This document shows, piece by piece, positions 8,383 through 17,709 of a stretch of DNA of 31,306 bases. Under the pieces are notes generated by a model. It searched no databases and was not told where the DNA came from. It saw only the letters and a list, made by a program, of their open reading frames with translations. The translations under genes were made by a program, and so were the position numbers. The stretch is from Acrasis kona (Eukaryota > Heterolobosea > Eutetramitea > Acrasida > Acrasidae): the NCBI GenBank assembly GCA_026419775.2, contig JAOPGA020001645.1, positions 1 through 31,306 on the forward strand, given 5' to 3'. Numbering within the stretch: the first letter of the stretch is position 1; each line of letters opens with the position of its first letter.

Positions 8383-10095
8383 TTATTTATATTTATTCAA
8401 CACAACCATACTGCAATTTCTACCAGGTGCACCCATCACTCCCCCTCCAGGATGTGCAGCACTACCAGCCAAGTAAAGTCCATCAACAGGCATGGCGTGT
8501 CTACTATAACCACCAGTCACAGGTCTATTAAAGTACAATTGATCCAAACCAACACTTCCGTGGAAAATGTTACCTCCCTTCAATCCAAACACTCTCTCCA
8601 AGTCAAGAGGACTCAAAAGATCCTGACCAATAATAGAGCTCTTGAAACCGGGTGCGTACTGTTCAATGGTGTCATATACAGAATTTGCGAATGCTTCGCG
8701 TCGGCCAGGATCGTCCCACGTACCTTTGGATAATGTATAAGGCGCATATTGTATGAACAATTGCACGACGTGCTTTCCTTCTGGTGCTAATGTGTGATCC
8801 AAAGAAGATGGAATTGTCATTTCAATGATGGGTACCTTGGAAGGTTCCGAATGTGCTCTTGCGTAATTATAAGCATCTTCAACTTGCTGCGAGTTTTCTC
8901 CGATATGAATTGTTCCTACATGCTCCGGTCCATGATGTTGCGACGCCTCCATTTTCTTCATACACTTGAACTGTGGGATTCTATCCACGGCAAGATTAAT
9001 CTTGAAGGTAGCACTCTCGAAGTCAATGTTTCTAACATTGTTCATGAATGATTCGGGCATCAGGTTCTGCTTGTCTTGTTCCGATAAGAGATCGTTACAA
9101 GTCGTGTAAGCATTAAGATTAGAGATGACACATTTTGAAGCCGATATTTCAGTACCGTCAGATAAAATCACTCCTGATGCTTTATTATTTTTTGTAGTGA
9201 TGCTTGACACACCAACGTCCGTTACAATTTCAACTCCATAACCACGGGCAGCGTCCGCGATGGCATCCGAAAGTGCACCCATTCCTCCCTTGACATAGGC
9301 CCAAACTCCTCTTCCGAAACCAACATCTCCCATCACATGATGAAGAAGAACATAAGCAGATCCTGGTGAAGATGGTGAAGCGAATGCTCCAATGATGGCA
9401 TCAGTGGCTAATGTGGAAATTAATGGTTCGCTTTCAAAATACCTTCTAAGAAGCTTGCTAGCAGGCGCTGTAAGTAATTCTGCGAATTCTGGAATGTTGG
9501 AAGGTCCAATCTTGCCTACTTCACGCATCAATAGCTTTATGCTGTCGCTTTGTTCAGATAAGCCTTTCATGAGTCCTTTTGAAACGCTAGTCGGATCAAA
9601 TGGAGGGAGGTCTAATAATTGTTCAAAACTTGCGGCATAATGATTAAGCATGTCCTCATATGGCTTGAGGTTGTCTGCATCTTTTTTGGAGAATTTGCTC
9701 ACTTGTTCATAGTTGAAACTGTGATCTGGACCCATGAAAAGGTGACGGCCATCTAGCATGGGTGTAAAAGATGATGGATTGCGCCCTATAAGCGTGATTT
9801 TATCACGTATCTTTAAATCGTCCAATATTTGAGGTCTGAACAGGGAGCATAAGTAAGATGCTCTTGAAAATTTAAATCCCGGAACAATTTCTTCCGTTAC
9901 TGCTGCACCTCCAATTAAATGCCTCCTCTCCACTACAAGTACATTCCAATTAGGTCTGTTCTTCTTCAAGTATGCAGAACATACCAAACCATTGTGACCT
10001 CCTCCAATGATGATTGCGTCATACGATGCTGACTTTATTTTTGTAGAATATCTTCTAGATAGTAGTGGCACCACCCTCATCATGGGTGTGAACAT
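8383..10095 (-). CDS. PYROXD2-like FAD-dependent oxidoreductase, probably mitochondrial
   Basis: A single exon of 570 aa, close to the length of animal PYROXD2. The N terminus (MFTPMMRVVPLLSRRYSTKI) is basic, hydroxylated and without acidic residues, like a mitochondrial presequence. The dinucleotide-binding Rossmann motif is DAIIIGGGHNGLVCSAYL (GGGHNG at 31-36), with VVERR downstream. The C terminus carries LYLAGSAAHPGGGVMGAPGRN, the FAD-binding end typical of the phytoene-desaturase/PYROXD2 family. The family reaction is not well defined; members are flavin amine-oxidase-like proteins of mitochondria. The last codons contain AATAAA (plus-strand 8392-8397), so the poly(A) signal may overlap the coding end. 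Its start lies 44 bp from the start of the divergent gene at 10140. Confidence 0.9.
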   Translation of the reverse strand: MFTPMMRVVPLLSRRYSTKIKSASYDAIIIGGGHNGLVCSAYLKKNRPNWNVLVVERRHLIGGAAVTEEIVPGFKFSRASYLCSLFRPQILDDLKIRDKITLIGRNPSSFTPMLDGRHLFMGPDHSFNYEQVSKFSKKDADNLKPYEDMLNHYAASFEQLLDLPPFDPTSVSKGLMKGLSEQSDSIKLLMREVGKIGPSNIPEFAELLTAPASKLLRRYFESEPLISTLATDAIIGAFASPSSPGSAYVLLHHVMGDVGFGRGVWAYVKGGMGALSDAIADAARGYGVEIVTDVGVSSITTKNNKASGVILSDGTEISASKCVISNLNAYTTCNDLLSEQDKQNLMPESFMNNVRNIDFESATFKINLAVDRIPQFKCMKKMEASQHHGPEHVGTIHIGENSQQVEDAYNYARAHSEPSKVPIIEMTIPSSLDHTLAPEGKHVVQLFIQYAPYTLSKGTWDDPGRREAFANSVYDTIEQYAPGFKSSIIGQDLLSPLDLERVFGLKGGNIFHGSVGLDQLYFNRPVTGGYSRHAMPVDGLYLAGSAAHPGGGVMGAPGRNCSMVVLNKYK

Positions 10096-10139
10096 TCTGG
10101 AAGATATTTGTAATTGTTGAAATCAACCTTCATTTAACA
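10096..10139. promoter_or_regulatory. 44-bp bidirectional promoter
   Basis: Only 44 bp separate the ATG of the PYROXD2-like gene (minus) from the ATG of the coiled-coil gene (plus). Both core promoters and both 5' UTRs must fit here or extend into the opposite gene. No TATA box is visible. Confidence 0.6.
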
Positions 10140-10466
10140 ATGTCCACCGAAGAACCCACACTTGCGGATATCCAAAAGAAATACACACAAGTCTTAAGCG
10201 AGGTCAATCAATTAAAAGACATAGTTTCAAAACAACCAACCGGCGCAGATGCAGACCTTGTCAAACAACTATTAGAATTAAAAAAGACATTGACAGAAGA
10301 AAAGCACGAAATTGAATTATCACTTGCCGAAAAGCAAACAGTACGTGTATTAACCAAAAAGGTTTATAATTATTCATAGATTATTGATGAGAGAAACACC
10401 TTAAAAGCAGAGAATGAGAAGTTAAAATACAGAATAAAATTTTTGATGAGGTCTGTAAAGGAATAA
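10140..10466 (+). CDS. Small coiled-coil protein, two exons
   Basis: Exons 10140-10340 and 10380-10466 encode 95 aa. The 39-nt intron (GTACGTG...TCATAG) is in phase 0 and would otherwise bring an early stop. The protein begins MSTEEPTLADIQKKYTQV, is highly charged, and has heptad-like Leu/Ile spacing (VNQLKDIV, QLLELKKTL). The second exon ends with LKAENEKLKYRIKFLMRSVKE. The EN.KLKYRI..L motif resembles the N-terminal leucine-zipper segment of animal cytosolic arginyl-tRNA synthetase and several short coiled-coil proteins, but that may reflect only the coiled coil. The function is unknown; dimerisation is likely. Confidence 0.75.
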
Positions 10467-10656
10467 AAAAAATGTATCTTAATTACTTGTTTTTGTTCGT
10501 CCACACATGACTCGCCTACGTTGTAGTACCACAGTGAGGCCATCCACCCTCAACCTTATAATAATAACCCGTTTGTTGTAACGACTGTGTAAATCTCCGG
10601 AAGTAGTAATCACATTCAAGTTTTTAATTTCACACACTTCTTCAAATAACTATAAC

Positions 10657-12399
10657 ATGGCAAAGAAGAAGGCAGGAACAGCTAAGAAGGCCAGTACAGC
10701 CTCAGTGACTGAGGCTATGTTAGCCGCATCACTCAATGATAAAGAAAAGGATAGGTCCTGCACTGGAGTCCTAGCCACACACAGGGACAGTCGTGATATT
10801 AAAATAGAGCAAGTCAGTATGTCAGCGCACTCCAAAGTGTTGATCACCGAGAGCACCATCGAGTTGAACTTCGGTAATCGTTATGGTTTATTAGGTCACA
10901 ATGGCTGTGGAAAAAGTACATTCTTGGAAGCATTGGCCAACAGAGAATTCCCCATCCCAGAACACATTGATATTTACTTGTTGAACAAAGAATACCCAGC
11001 AACAGATTTAACTGCACTCCAAGCAGTCATCAATGAGGCTGAAAAAGAGGTCAAACGTCTAGAAAAGGAAATGGAAAGAATCCTCGAGGAGGACCCTGAA
11101 TCTCCATTGATGGATGATTATGCCGAGCGCATTGATGAGCTCGACCCACATACATTCGAAGCTCGTGCCTCGGCCATTCTACGTGGTCTCGGATTTACGC
11201 ACACACAGATGAGCAAGTCCACAAAGGACTTGTCAGGAGGATGGAGAATGCGTGTAGCTCTTGCTCGAGCCCTATTCGTCAAGCCAACCCTATTGCTCCT
11301 CGATCAACCCACCAATCATTTGGATCTCGGCGCCTGCGTGTGGCTCGAAGAGTACTTGAAGAAGTACGATCGCATCCTACTGCTCATCAGTCACAGTCAA
11401 GATTTCTTGAACAATGTATGCACCGACATTATCGACTGGGATCCCCTGAAGAAGATTCTAATCTACTACGGAGGTAACTACGACACCTACGTCAACACTC
11501 GCATGGACCTCGAGGTGAATCAAATGAAGAGATACGAGAAGCAACAAGACGACATCAAGCACATTAAAAAGTTCATTGCTTCGGCCGGTACCTACTCGAA
11601 CCTCGTGAGACAGGCCAAATCCAAACAAAAGATCATCGACAAGATGGAGGCGGATGGTTTGGTGGAGAAGGTCGTGCAGCGCAGCAACTTTGCATTCTCG
11701 TTCGAGCCGTGCCAAAAGTTACCACCGCCAGTCTTGTGCCTTCAAGACGTCAGCTTTGCTTATTCCGGAAAGAAGGAAGACATGTTGTACGAACACTTGG
11801 AGTTGGGCGTGGATTGTGATTCACGCGTTGCTTTGGTGGGACCCAACGGAGCTGGCAAATCAACACTTTTAAAACTCATGATTGGCGACCTGATGCCATC
11901 GGGTGGACAAGTCAGCCGTCACTCTCACTTGAAGATTTGTCGTTACTCTCAACACAGCGCCGATCAGTTGGATTTGGACAAGAGTGCAGTGGACTACCTA
12001 CGCGATAAATTTGGAGACGTTATGGGAACAAAGGAGTTGCAATACTGGAGAAGTCAAGTCGGAAAGTTTGGTTTGATCGGAGAGAGTCAACTTTGTCCCA
12101 TGAGACAATTGAGCGACGGTCAAAGGAGCAGAGCTGTATTTTGTGAGTTGGCCTTGAGCATGCCCAACATGATCTTGTTCGACGAACCTACTAATGCTCT
12201 TGATATTGAGACTATTGATTCTTTGGCTGATGCCATCAACGTTTATGAAGGAGGTGTTGTGTTGGTGTCTCACGATTTTAGGTTGATCAGTCAGGTTGCC
12301 CAGGAGATTTGGTTGTGTGAAGATAAGAAAGTTACAAGGTGGACCGGAACGATCCAAGAATACAAGGAGAGGCTCCGGAAACAAGTTATGGAAGAATAA
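10657..12399 (+). CDS. ABCF-type twin ATPase (ABCF2/Arb1 group)
   Basis: Intronless, 580 aa, with no transmembrane segments. Domain 1 has Walker A GHNGCGKST (80-88), signature LSGGW (192-196) and Walker B ending LLLLDQPTNHLD. Domain 2 has Walker A GPNGAGKST (395-403), signature LSDGQ (485-489) and Walker B LFDEPTNALD (D509, E510). The lysine-rich start (MAKKKAGTAKK), the helical linker with NQMKRYEKQQDDI, and the ending with EIWLCEDKKVTRW match ABCF2/Arb1, a cytosolic factor in 40S/60S ribosome biogenesis and translation. Unusually, residue 217 of domain 1 is Gln (codon CAA, 11305-11307) where the catalytic Glu is expected. The stop overlaps AATAAA (12396-12401), and the convergent gene ends 11 bp beyond. 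Confidence 0.93.
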   Translation: MAKKKAGTAKKASTASVTEAMLAASLNDKEKDRSCTGVLATHRDSRDIKIEQVSMSAHSKVLITESTIELNFGNRYGLLGHNGCGKSTFLEALANREFPIPEHIDIYLLNKEYPATDLTALQAVINEAEKEVKRLEKEMERILEEDPESPLMDDYAERIDELDPHTFEARASAILRGLGFTHTQMSKSTKDLSGGWRMRVALARALFVKPTLLLLDQPTNHLDLGACVWLEEYLKKYDRILLLISHSQDFLNNVCTDIIDWDPLKKILIYYGGNYDTYVNTRMDLEVNQMKRYEKQQDDIKHIKKFIASAGTYSNLVRQAKSKQKIIDKMEADGLVEKVVQRSNFAFSFEPCQKLPPPVLCLQDVSFAYSGKKEDMLYEHLELGVDCDSRVALVGPNGAGKSTLLKLMIGDLMPSGGQVSRHSHLKICRYSQHSADQLDLDKSAVDYLRDKFGDVMGTKELQYWRSQVGKFGLIGESQLCPMRQLSDGQRSRAVFCELALSMPNMILFDEPTNALDIETIDSLADAINVYEGGVVLVSHDFRLISQVAQEIWLCEDKKVTRWTGTIQEYKERLRKQVMEE

Positions 12400-12410
12400 A
12401 TTTTTTATTT

Positions 12411-13695
12411 TTAAAATGTTGGTCCGTTTAGACTCCATGTTTGTGATAGAACGATTAATAGATACAAGTAGGATGAAAGTTGAAAAAGCATCAAGATTCC
12501 TGCGAAGAGAGTTGAACGATAGGAGAATAAGATGACGCACAGGATTGAAAGTACAAGTGAGAAGGCGACCATGAGAGTTGCGACCACAAGGCTCATAAAT
12601 TGAAAGGCAACGTCGGGCCATATTGCATTCCCAAAAATTATCATAATAACGTAAGGCATGAAGCAGTACCAGTTCTTTGTGAAGCCGCCCATCATATAAA
12701 CGAACCAAGCAGCAAAGGAGTCTGCAAATATTGTAGCGACTGTCCATAAAATGATAAACCACCCTTGAAAATGTGAGATGCAAATTTTTATAATTAAACA
12801 AACATGGGAGGAGGGTGCTTGGCTTTACTTCAAGCATGTTATATCTCTGTGTTAGAATGTTTGTGTTTGCTGCGAACGGAACTATTGTACAGGTTGCTGT
12901 GAAGAACAGTATAAACAAGAAGGAGAATACGATGCTGAGTTGAGACGGTGGTGACTTCATCCAAGGATTTTCCTTCTCAAGAAGCTCGTAATAGTTTTGC
13001 GCTGGAGGTTGCTCCCATGGTCTAATGACCTCGAACTTCCAGTAGTGTTTTCGTTCTTTTTCAGGAGGTAATCTGAATTCAATAACAACAGCAGCTGAGC
13101 TAAACTTACTTTTTTAATTTTTTATACTTATTATTTACATGTTCGTCACCAACCGTGTTCTTCCTCTTGTAGAACAAGCTGGATAACATCTGTTGTAAAA
13201 TAAACGTTCTTAAAATACACATTCTTCTACAAGCCATGGATCGAATCGTCGACACCGTTATTTGAGTTATAAACCTCATGCTCAAACTTGAGAGATCCCA
13301 CTCTGTGCAAACCCTCGCTCAACAGATCGTCCATCGTCTCCTCCCTCACGACAAAGGCCTCTTGTCCAGTCCACTGTGCGTTGGGCTCCATTACTTTATT
13401 ATGATTCAAGCGGTAGATAACCTCTCCAGTGACATTTGGATTTTCAGATTGAACACAAACTCCGTACATGTTTTGTTGCTCCCTAAACAACCTCAACTGC
13501 TCTCCAGTCTCCATGCTCTTTCTCCTCTTGAACTGTTGATTCGCCAACCAACTTTTGAACATCTAAATCTTGTTAAAATCAAACAACAAGAACCAAATAT
13601 ATTACTTTTGTAGTGATGACCTGTGACGACGATCCATACTGTGATGATGGTTCCTGTTGATAGGGTTGTGGACAGGCCGCTTGCGATAGACTCAT
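12411..13695 (-). CDS. Multi-pass membrane protein, possibly TspO/MBR-like, five exons
   Basis: Proposed exons on the minus strand are 13695-13606, 13562-13231, 13189-13139, 13099-12804 and 12763-12411, giving 373 aa. The introns are 43, 41, 39 and 40 nt, all GT-AG, and each joins open frames. The N-terminal half is soluble (MSLSQAACPQPYQQEP..., KSWLANQQFKRRKS). The C-terminal half has about five hydrophobic helices: FSFLFILFFTATCTIV, WFIILWTVATIFADSFAAWF, CFMPYVIMIIFGNAI, FMSLVVATLMVAFSLVLSI and ILMLFQLSSYLYLLIVL. The Trp spacing, the NAIWPDVAF segment and the ending SQTWSLN recall TspO/MBR tryptophan-rich sensory proteins. That assignment is tentative. The join through exon 3 (51 nt) is the least certain step; another frame is possible there. 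Its stop lies 11 bp from that of the ABCF gene. Confidence 0.6.
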
Positions 13696-13734
13696 TGTTT
13701 CTTTTGACGTCTTTTGGATTCAGAGAATATTACC

Positions 13735-13741
13735 TTTTATA
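13735..13741 (-). promoter_or_regulatory. TATA box (TATAAAA) for the TspO-like gene
   Basis: The minus strand reads GGTATAAAAGG here, about 40 bp upstream of the ATG at 13695. It falls between that ATG and the 3' end of the preceding ARM-repeat gene, so the two same-strand genes share barely 100 bp. Confidence 0.6.
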
Positions 13742-13798
13742 CCACAATCCGAGTTTACATAAAAGAAGAAAACCTATTCACAACAAGTATATTTTTAT

Positions 13799-15223
13799 TT
13801 ATCCGGACATCATCCTCTGCATCATCATTAACTGTTCGGGAGTTAAACTCATTCCGTCTTCCTCCTCGTCATCTCCTGGCATTCCTCCCATGCCCATACC
13901 TGGCATACCTGGCATTCCTCCCATCATGCCCATTTGCATCATCATGTTGGCCTGTTGTTGTTGCGCGGCAAGTTGTTGTTGGTGTTTCTGACGAGTGATT
14001 AGATTCTTCTTGACGGTGTTCAACCAATCTGCAATCTTGGCATGTGATTCTGGTACGTACATCTTGTTGGTGTAAATGTTTGCTAGGTAGTCAACCTTGT
14101 CCTTGACCTGTTGTGATGTGGAGTGCAAAAGTCTTCTCTCAAACAGCAATCTGCTCTGCTCGTTGTTCTTGATGAACAATTTGCTAATCAATTCTAATTT
14201 GTCGACTTGTTGGGCGTCAACTGCACTCTTGGTCACAAAGTAGAAAATGTCCAAAATGCCAGTCACTACCTTTTCCTTGGTGACGGCGCTCATACCCAAT
14301 AGTACGTTGAGGAGCTCTTCTCTTCGTGAAAGGGCGCCGGTTAGCTCTGCATCTCCTCTGTTGCACATGTTGCCTATTGCCAAGATGGCCACATGCTTGA
14401 CCTTCTTCTTTCTGCTCAACTCAGAATCGTTGCTTAAGAATTGGATCAAATGTTTGTCCACGTCGTTTTCTATCAACTTGTCAAGACCAGCGGATATGTA
14501 GGAGATGTGTGCTAATGTGGAAAGTAAATGCTTCTTGTTGTCGGATAGAGCTGGTTTGCTCAACTCTTCTTTGATTGCGTCAAAGTGAGATGTGGTCAAG
14601 TAATGTGCAAGAACTGAAGCACCGTCGCTGCCTTTTGGAATGTCGGTGGACAGAACTCTTTCTTCCACAGCAAACTTGGTATAGTGTCTTAATGATGCAT
14701 AGCATAATCTCCTGGTTTCATGGGTAACATGATCAAGTTCTGGCTCGTCCTTTGCGAAAAGAAGTTTGGCTAATGTTTCAACACAACCATGGCTAGAGAT
14801 GTAATCTCTATTCCTTGCTTTATTGTTAACAAGACTGTACATGATGCGAATGACATTGTTAGTGACTTCGGTCCTGATTTGTGTGCTTGCAAATTCTGGG
14901 TTGCAGAAATCCTTTAATATTCTAGAAAATTGTTTAAGGGCGCCAGCATCTACGATGGCGGCTCTAACTTCATTTACTTCTGAAGGAGTACCGGTTCCTT
15001 TGTTAACTTGTGATATTGTGTCTAATGCTTCTTTGATCTCAATGGGGTCTTTTGAGGATAACTTTGCGACAGCTTCGAACAGTCCTGGTTTTTTTTTGCT
15101 GATCTCCTTTTTGTATAGGTATTCTTTAATTTGTAGTCCACCATATGTACCCGCAGCAATTATTACTGGCAAGTATGCTAGCACTTTTGAGGATATCACT
15201 TCATAGTTTAGCCACTCAGTCAT
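13799..15223 (-). CDS. Membrane-anchored ARM-type helical-repeat protein
   Basis: Intronless, 474 aa. Residues 13-30 (KVLAYLPVIIAAGTYGGL) form one hydrophobic helix near the N terminus, a likely signal anchor for an organelle membrane such as the mitochondrial outer membrane or the ER. Residues about 45-390 are a run of short amphipathic helices of ARM/HEAT type (for example GALKQFSRILKD, HVAILAIGNMCNRGDAEL). The tail is Gln- and Met-rich (QQQLAAQQQQ, then MMQMGMMGGMPGMPGMGMGG), followed by DDEEEDG and LTPEQLMMMQRMM. I cannot name a specific family; it is best called a scaffold-type protein. AATAAA follows the stop directly on the minus strand. Confidence 0.7.
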   Translation of the reverse strand: MTEWLNYEVISSKVLAYLPVIIAAGTYGGLQIKEYLYKKEISKKKPGLFEAVAKLSSKDPIEIKEALDTISQVNKGTGTPSEVNEVRAAIVDAGALKQFSRILKDFCNPEFASTQIRTEVTNNVIRIMYSLVNNKARNRDYISSHGCVETLAKLLFAKDEPELDHVTHETRRLCYASLRHYTKFAVEERVLSTDIPKGSDGASVLAHYLTTSHFDAIKEELSKPALSDNKKHLLSTLAHISYISAGLDKLIENDVDKHLIQFLSNDSELSRKKKVKHVAILAIGNMCNRGDAELTGALSRREELLNVLLGMSAVTKEKVVTGILDIFYFVTKSAVDAQQVDKLELISKLFIKNNEQSRLLFERRLLHSTSQQVKDKVDYLANIYTNKMYVPESHAKIADWLNTVKKNLITRQKHQQQLAAQQQQANMMMQMGMMGGMPGMPGMGMGGMPGDDEEEDGMSLTPEQLMMMQRMMSG

Positions 15224-15454
15224 TGTTCGTATCGAATGATTTCACACACGTTACAAAATTCTTACAACGAAGATAGAACAACAATTTCCCAGAATTTAAT
15301 CTTTGAACTGTTTGATATTATCGTTATGATGTTCAAGTGTCTATAATATGTATTATACAGATAAGATATACAAAGAAACAATGGTGGTATATAAATCAGG
15401 GCAATTGCTGAAATCTAAAAATAATGGGATGTCGGCGCAACAAAAAAATAAAAA

Positions 15455-16455
15455 ATGTTCAAGCTACAACCAAGAACCATCCTGCGCGGTGCCATGATCT
15501 TGCCAATGGGCTATCTTGGCAAAACTATTTATGATAACATGCAACAACGTAACTCAATCTACGCAGAGCAAAAGCAGGCGCTTGATTCATCAAAGTTTGT
15601 CCCACTTGAACTTGCAAGTGCTGACAAAATATCCCACGACACTAAAAAATATGTTTTCAAGTTTGAAGATAAGGACCAAGTCAGTGGTCTCCATGTAGCA
15701 TCTTGTGTGTTAACCATGGCCAACATTGATGGAAAGAATGTTGTCAGACCATACACCCCCGTCACACACGTTGACGAAAAGGGTCACATGGACTTTGTTA
15801 TCAAGACCTATGAAAAGGGCAACATGAGCAAACACTTGGATCAATTAAAGCCTGGTGACAAACTATTAATAAAGGTGGGATTCTACCACAGATACAAACT
15901 AACTCCAATGTAGGGACCAATTCCAAAGTACCCTTATAAGCCAAACGAAAAAGAGCACATTGGCATGATTGCAGGAGGAACGGGTATTGCCCCCATGTAC
16001 CAAATCTTCTCCCACGCTCTAGCGAACCCAGAAGATAAGACCAAAGTAAGTTTTGTTTGGTGTACGCTCTTTTAACGCACCAGTTCTCTTTACTATATTC
16101 CAATGTAAGCCAGGAGGACATTCTTCTCAGAAAAGAGATTGATGAACTAGCCAAGAAGTATCCAAACAGATTCAAGGTTCATTATTCCATTAGCAAGAAG
16201 GACAAAGTTGGCACTGACTGGAAATACGGAGTTGGCTACTTTGACAAGAAGGTCATCGAAGAGAAGGCATTCAAATCAGAGATTACACCAGAGGGAGATC
16301 AATCAAAGAATTTGGTACTCGTTTGTGGACCTCCACGTTTCATGGATGCCATTTCTGGTGACTCATATTTCGAAAATGGAAAGAAGGTTCAAGGACCATT
16401 AAAGGGAGTTCTCAAGGAAATGGGCTTCAAGGAACAAGATGTGTTCAAGTTCTAA
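15455..16455 (+). CDS. NADH-cytochrome b5 reductase, three exons
   Basis: Exons 15455-15874, 15914-16045 and 16084-16455 encode 307 aa, the usual family length. The introns are 39 nt (GTGGGA...TGTAG) and 38 nt (GTAAGT...ACCAG). Splicing restores the core: LLIKGPIPKY, then GMIAGGTGIAPMYQI, then NPEDKTKFSLLYSNVSQEDILLR across the second junction. The FAD motif RPYTPV and the pyridine-nucleotide motif CGPPRFMDAISG are present, and the end EQDVFKF is typical. An N-terminal hydrophobic segment (ILRGAMILPMGYLGKTIYD) suggests anchoring in the mitochondrial outer membrane or ER. The enzyme passes electrons from NADH through FAD to cytochrome b5, used in lipid desaturation and sterol synthesis. Its TAA overlaps the stop of the convergent small gene. 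Confidence 0.93.
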
Positions 16456-16697
16456 TAAATGGTGCTTTTACGGATGATATCTTCAATTTTGTAGGGTTGG
16501 TTTTCTTTCGAATGTGCTCCCAAATGAATGCCGGTCATATCCTTGGATCTGAAAATCTTCAATTTTTTTGTAAAATGGACAACCGTGGAAATCACAAAAA
16601 AGGGAATGAAAGATGAAGGTATAAAATCAATAAGACTGCTCTAAAATCAGATTGCTTATAAACTCTGAAATTTATGTTTACACAAAAGAGGAAACAT
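16452..16697 (-). CDS. Small single-pass membrane protein, two exons (tentative start)
   Basis: The large exon (16635 or 16640 down to 16452) is convincingly coding: a hydrophobic segment SSFIPFFVISTVVHF followed by TKKLKIFRSKDMTGIHLGAHS and ending IIRKSTIY with TAG. It lacks its own ATG. The simplest model adds a 14-nt first exon (16697-16684, MFPL...) joined over an intron starting GTGTAAAC, giving about 65 aa. Alternatively the exon is the 3' end of the RGS-like gene upstream, joined in frame from a GTACAT donor at 16743 over a 103-nt intron, longer than all others here. A small organellar membrane subunit would fit the size and layout, but no family is recognised. Confidence 0.5.
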
Positions 16698-16728
16698 TAC
16701 AAAATAAGTGTACAAAAAGTATTTGTGA

Positions 16729-17328
16729 TTATTGGCAATGTACCTCTCTCTTTCGTCTTAATACATTCTTGAAAGACTGCCATTTTGTTGTATAGTAAGA
16801 ATCTTGTCTTTGCAACTCCCTAGGATCGTCAGTCAATCGCCTCTTTTGAACGGGCTCAGGCCTAATCATGCTTGCTACAAAGATGGACATTAGCTGAGCA
16901 ATAACGTTCTTCTCTAACCACCTAATCAAGTAAGTTGCCACATCATCGTCATACTTTTCATCATCATGCTCTAGAATGGAACAGAATTTTGTCATTTGTT
17001 GGTGAAGCAACTCGTCCAAATTCAAATTGCCAGAGAAGAAAGACCTAGAGATAAAGATGAGTTGCCTAGGACGCCTATCTTCACTAGCAAGCCATTCTTG
17101 GATAAAATCATATAACAACAGAATTTCTGTTGTTTTTGTGTGTTTGCAGTATGTCAACATCTCTTGTTTGTACTTCTCGCTCCTCAACACTTTGTTTTTG
17201 AAGATTTGTTCGATATTGTCGAGGTTTCTTTCATACCAGTACTCTTCTTCTTGCTCATATTCAATATCATGCTCACTTGTCGAGCTATTGCTTGTGGTGC
17301 TTCTTGAAAGAGTGGAGCAGGGTCTCAT
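16729..17328 (-). CDS. RGS-like domain protein
   Basis: A 199-aa open frame starts at an ATG (MRPCSTLSRS) and ends VHCQ. After a Ser/Thr- and Glu-rich head, residues about 36-155 look like an all-helical regulator-of-G-protein-signalling fold: LDNIEQIFKNKVLRSEKY, then TKTTEILLLYDFIQEW (the E..LL.....I.EW pattern), then RQLIFISRSFF, then LEKNVIAQLMSIFVASM. RGS proteins accelerate GTP hydrolysis on G-alpha subunits. The match is weaker than for the RGS protein at 28975-30265. A basic tail (NVLRRKREV) closes the protein. It may splice into the small exon downstream, as noted for the 16452-16697 gene. Confidence 0.55.
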   Translation of the reverse strand: MRPCSTLSRSTTSNSSTSEHDIEYEQEEEYWYERNLDNIEQIFKNKVLRSEKYKQEMLTYCKHTKTTEILLLYDFIQEWLASEDRRPRQLIFISRSFFSGNLNLDELLHQQMTKFCSILEHDDEKYDDDVATYLIRWLEKNVIAQLMSIFVASMIRPEPVQKRRLTDDPRELQRQDSYYTTKWQSFKNVLRRKREVHCQ

Positions 17329-17709
17329 TTGCTTTTGTTTTGATTAGGTAGTGATGCAAAGGGCTGCTCTCTTCACGCATTAAATATATTTGCTTATACC
17401 TGATTCGGGCAAAGTCCTTGTTATGGTGCTTAATCTCATAAAATAAACATATTGGAGGATAACTTCGTCTGATGTAATGATTGTCACCTACAAATCCACC
17501 ATTGTAAGTCTTTGAATGCTCTTTTATGTTTTCTTAACCTAATTTGTGATTTGTATCAATTGTCTTTGTATCTGTTCGAAAAGGAATCGATCATTAGTCA
17601 ACTTGTATTAATCCGCTTTATTTGGCCAATCATTATTATATGGTAAAAATTTTGGCAACTTTATAGAAAACCGTTGCACTACTTTTAAATTGACCAGCTA
17701 GCTCATAAG
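17329..17709. promoter_or_regulatory. Divergent promoter region with a CCAAT motif
   Basis: This stretch of about 380 bp lies between the divergent starts of the RGS-like gene and the LRR/EF-hand gene. TTTGGCCAATCA near 17620 contains a CCAAT-box-like motif. No RNA gene, repeat or clear ORF with an ATG is seen. Confidence 0.35.

Noticed and set aside
11998-12960. Long minus-strand open frame of 320 codons
   Set aside because: Only 12804-12960 is real exon (exon 4 of the TspO-like gene). The rest reads through an intron in the wrong frame and then antisense to the ABCF coding region.
13139-13189. Independent gene starting MLSSLFYKRKN at 13189
   Set aside because: The ATG follows a good splice acceptor (ACAACAG), and reading this stretch one frame over joins both neighbouring exons through 41- and 39-nt introns. 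The alternative needs a 28-nt intron.
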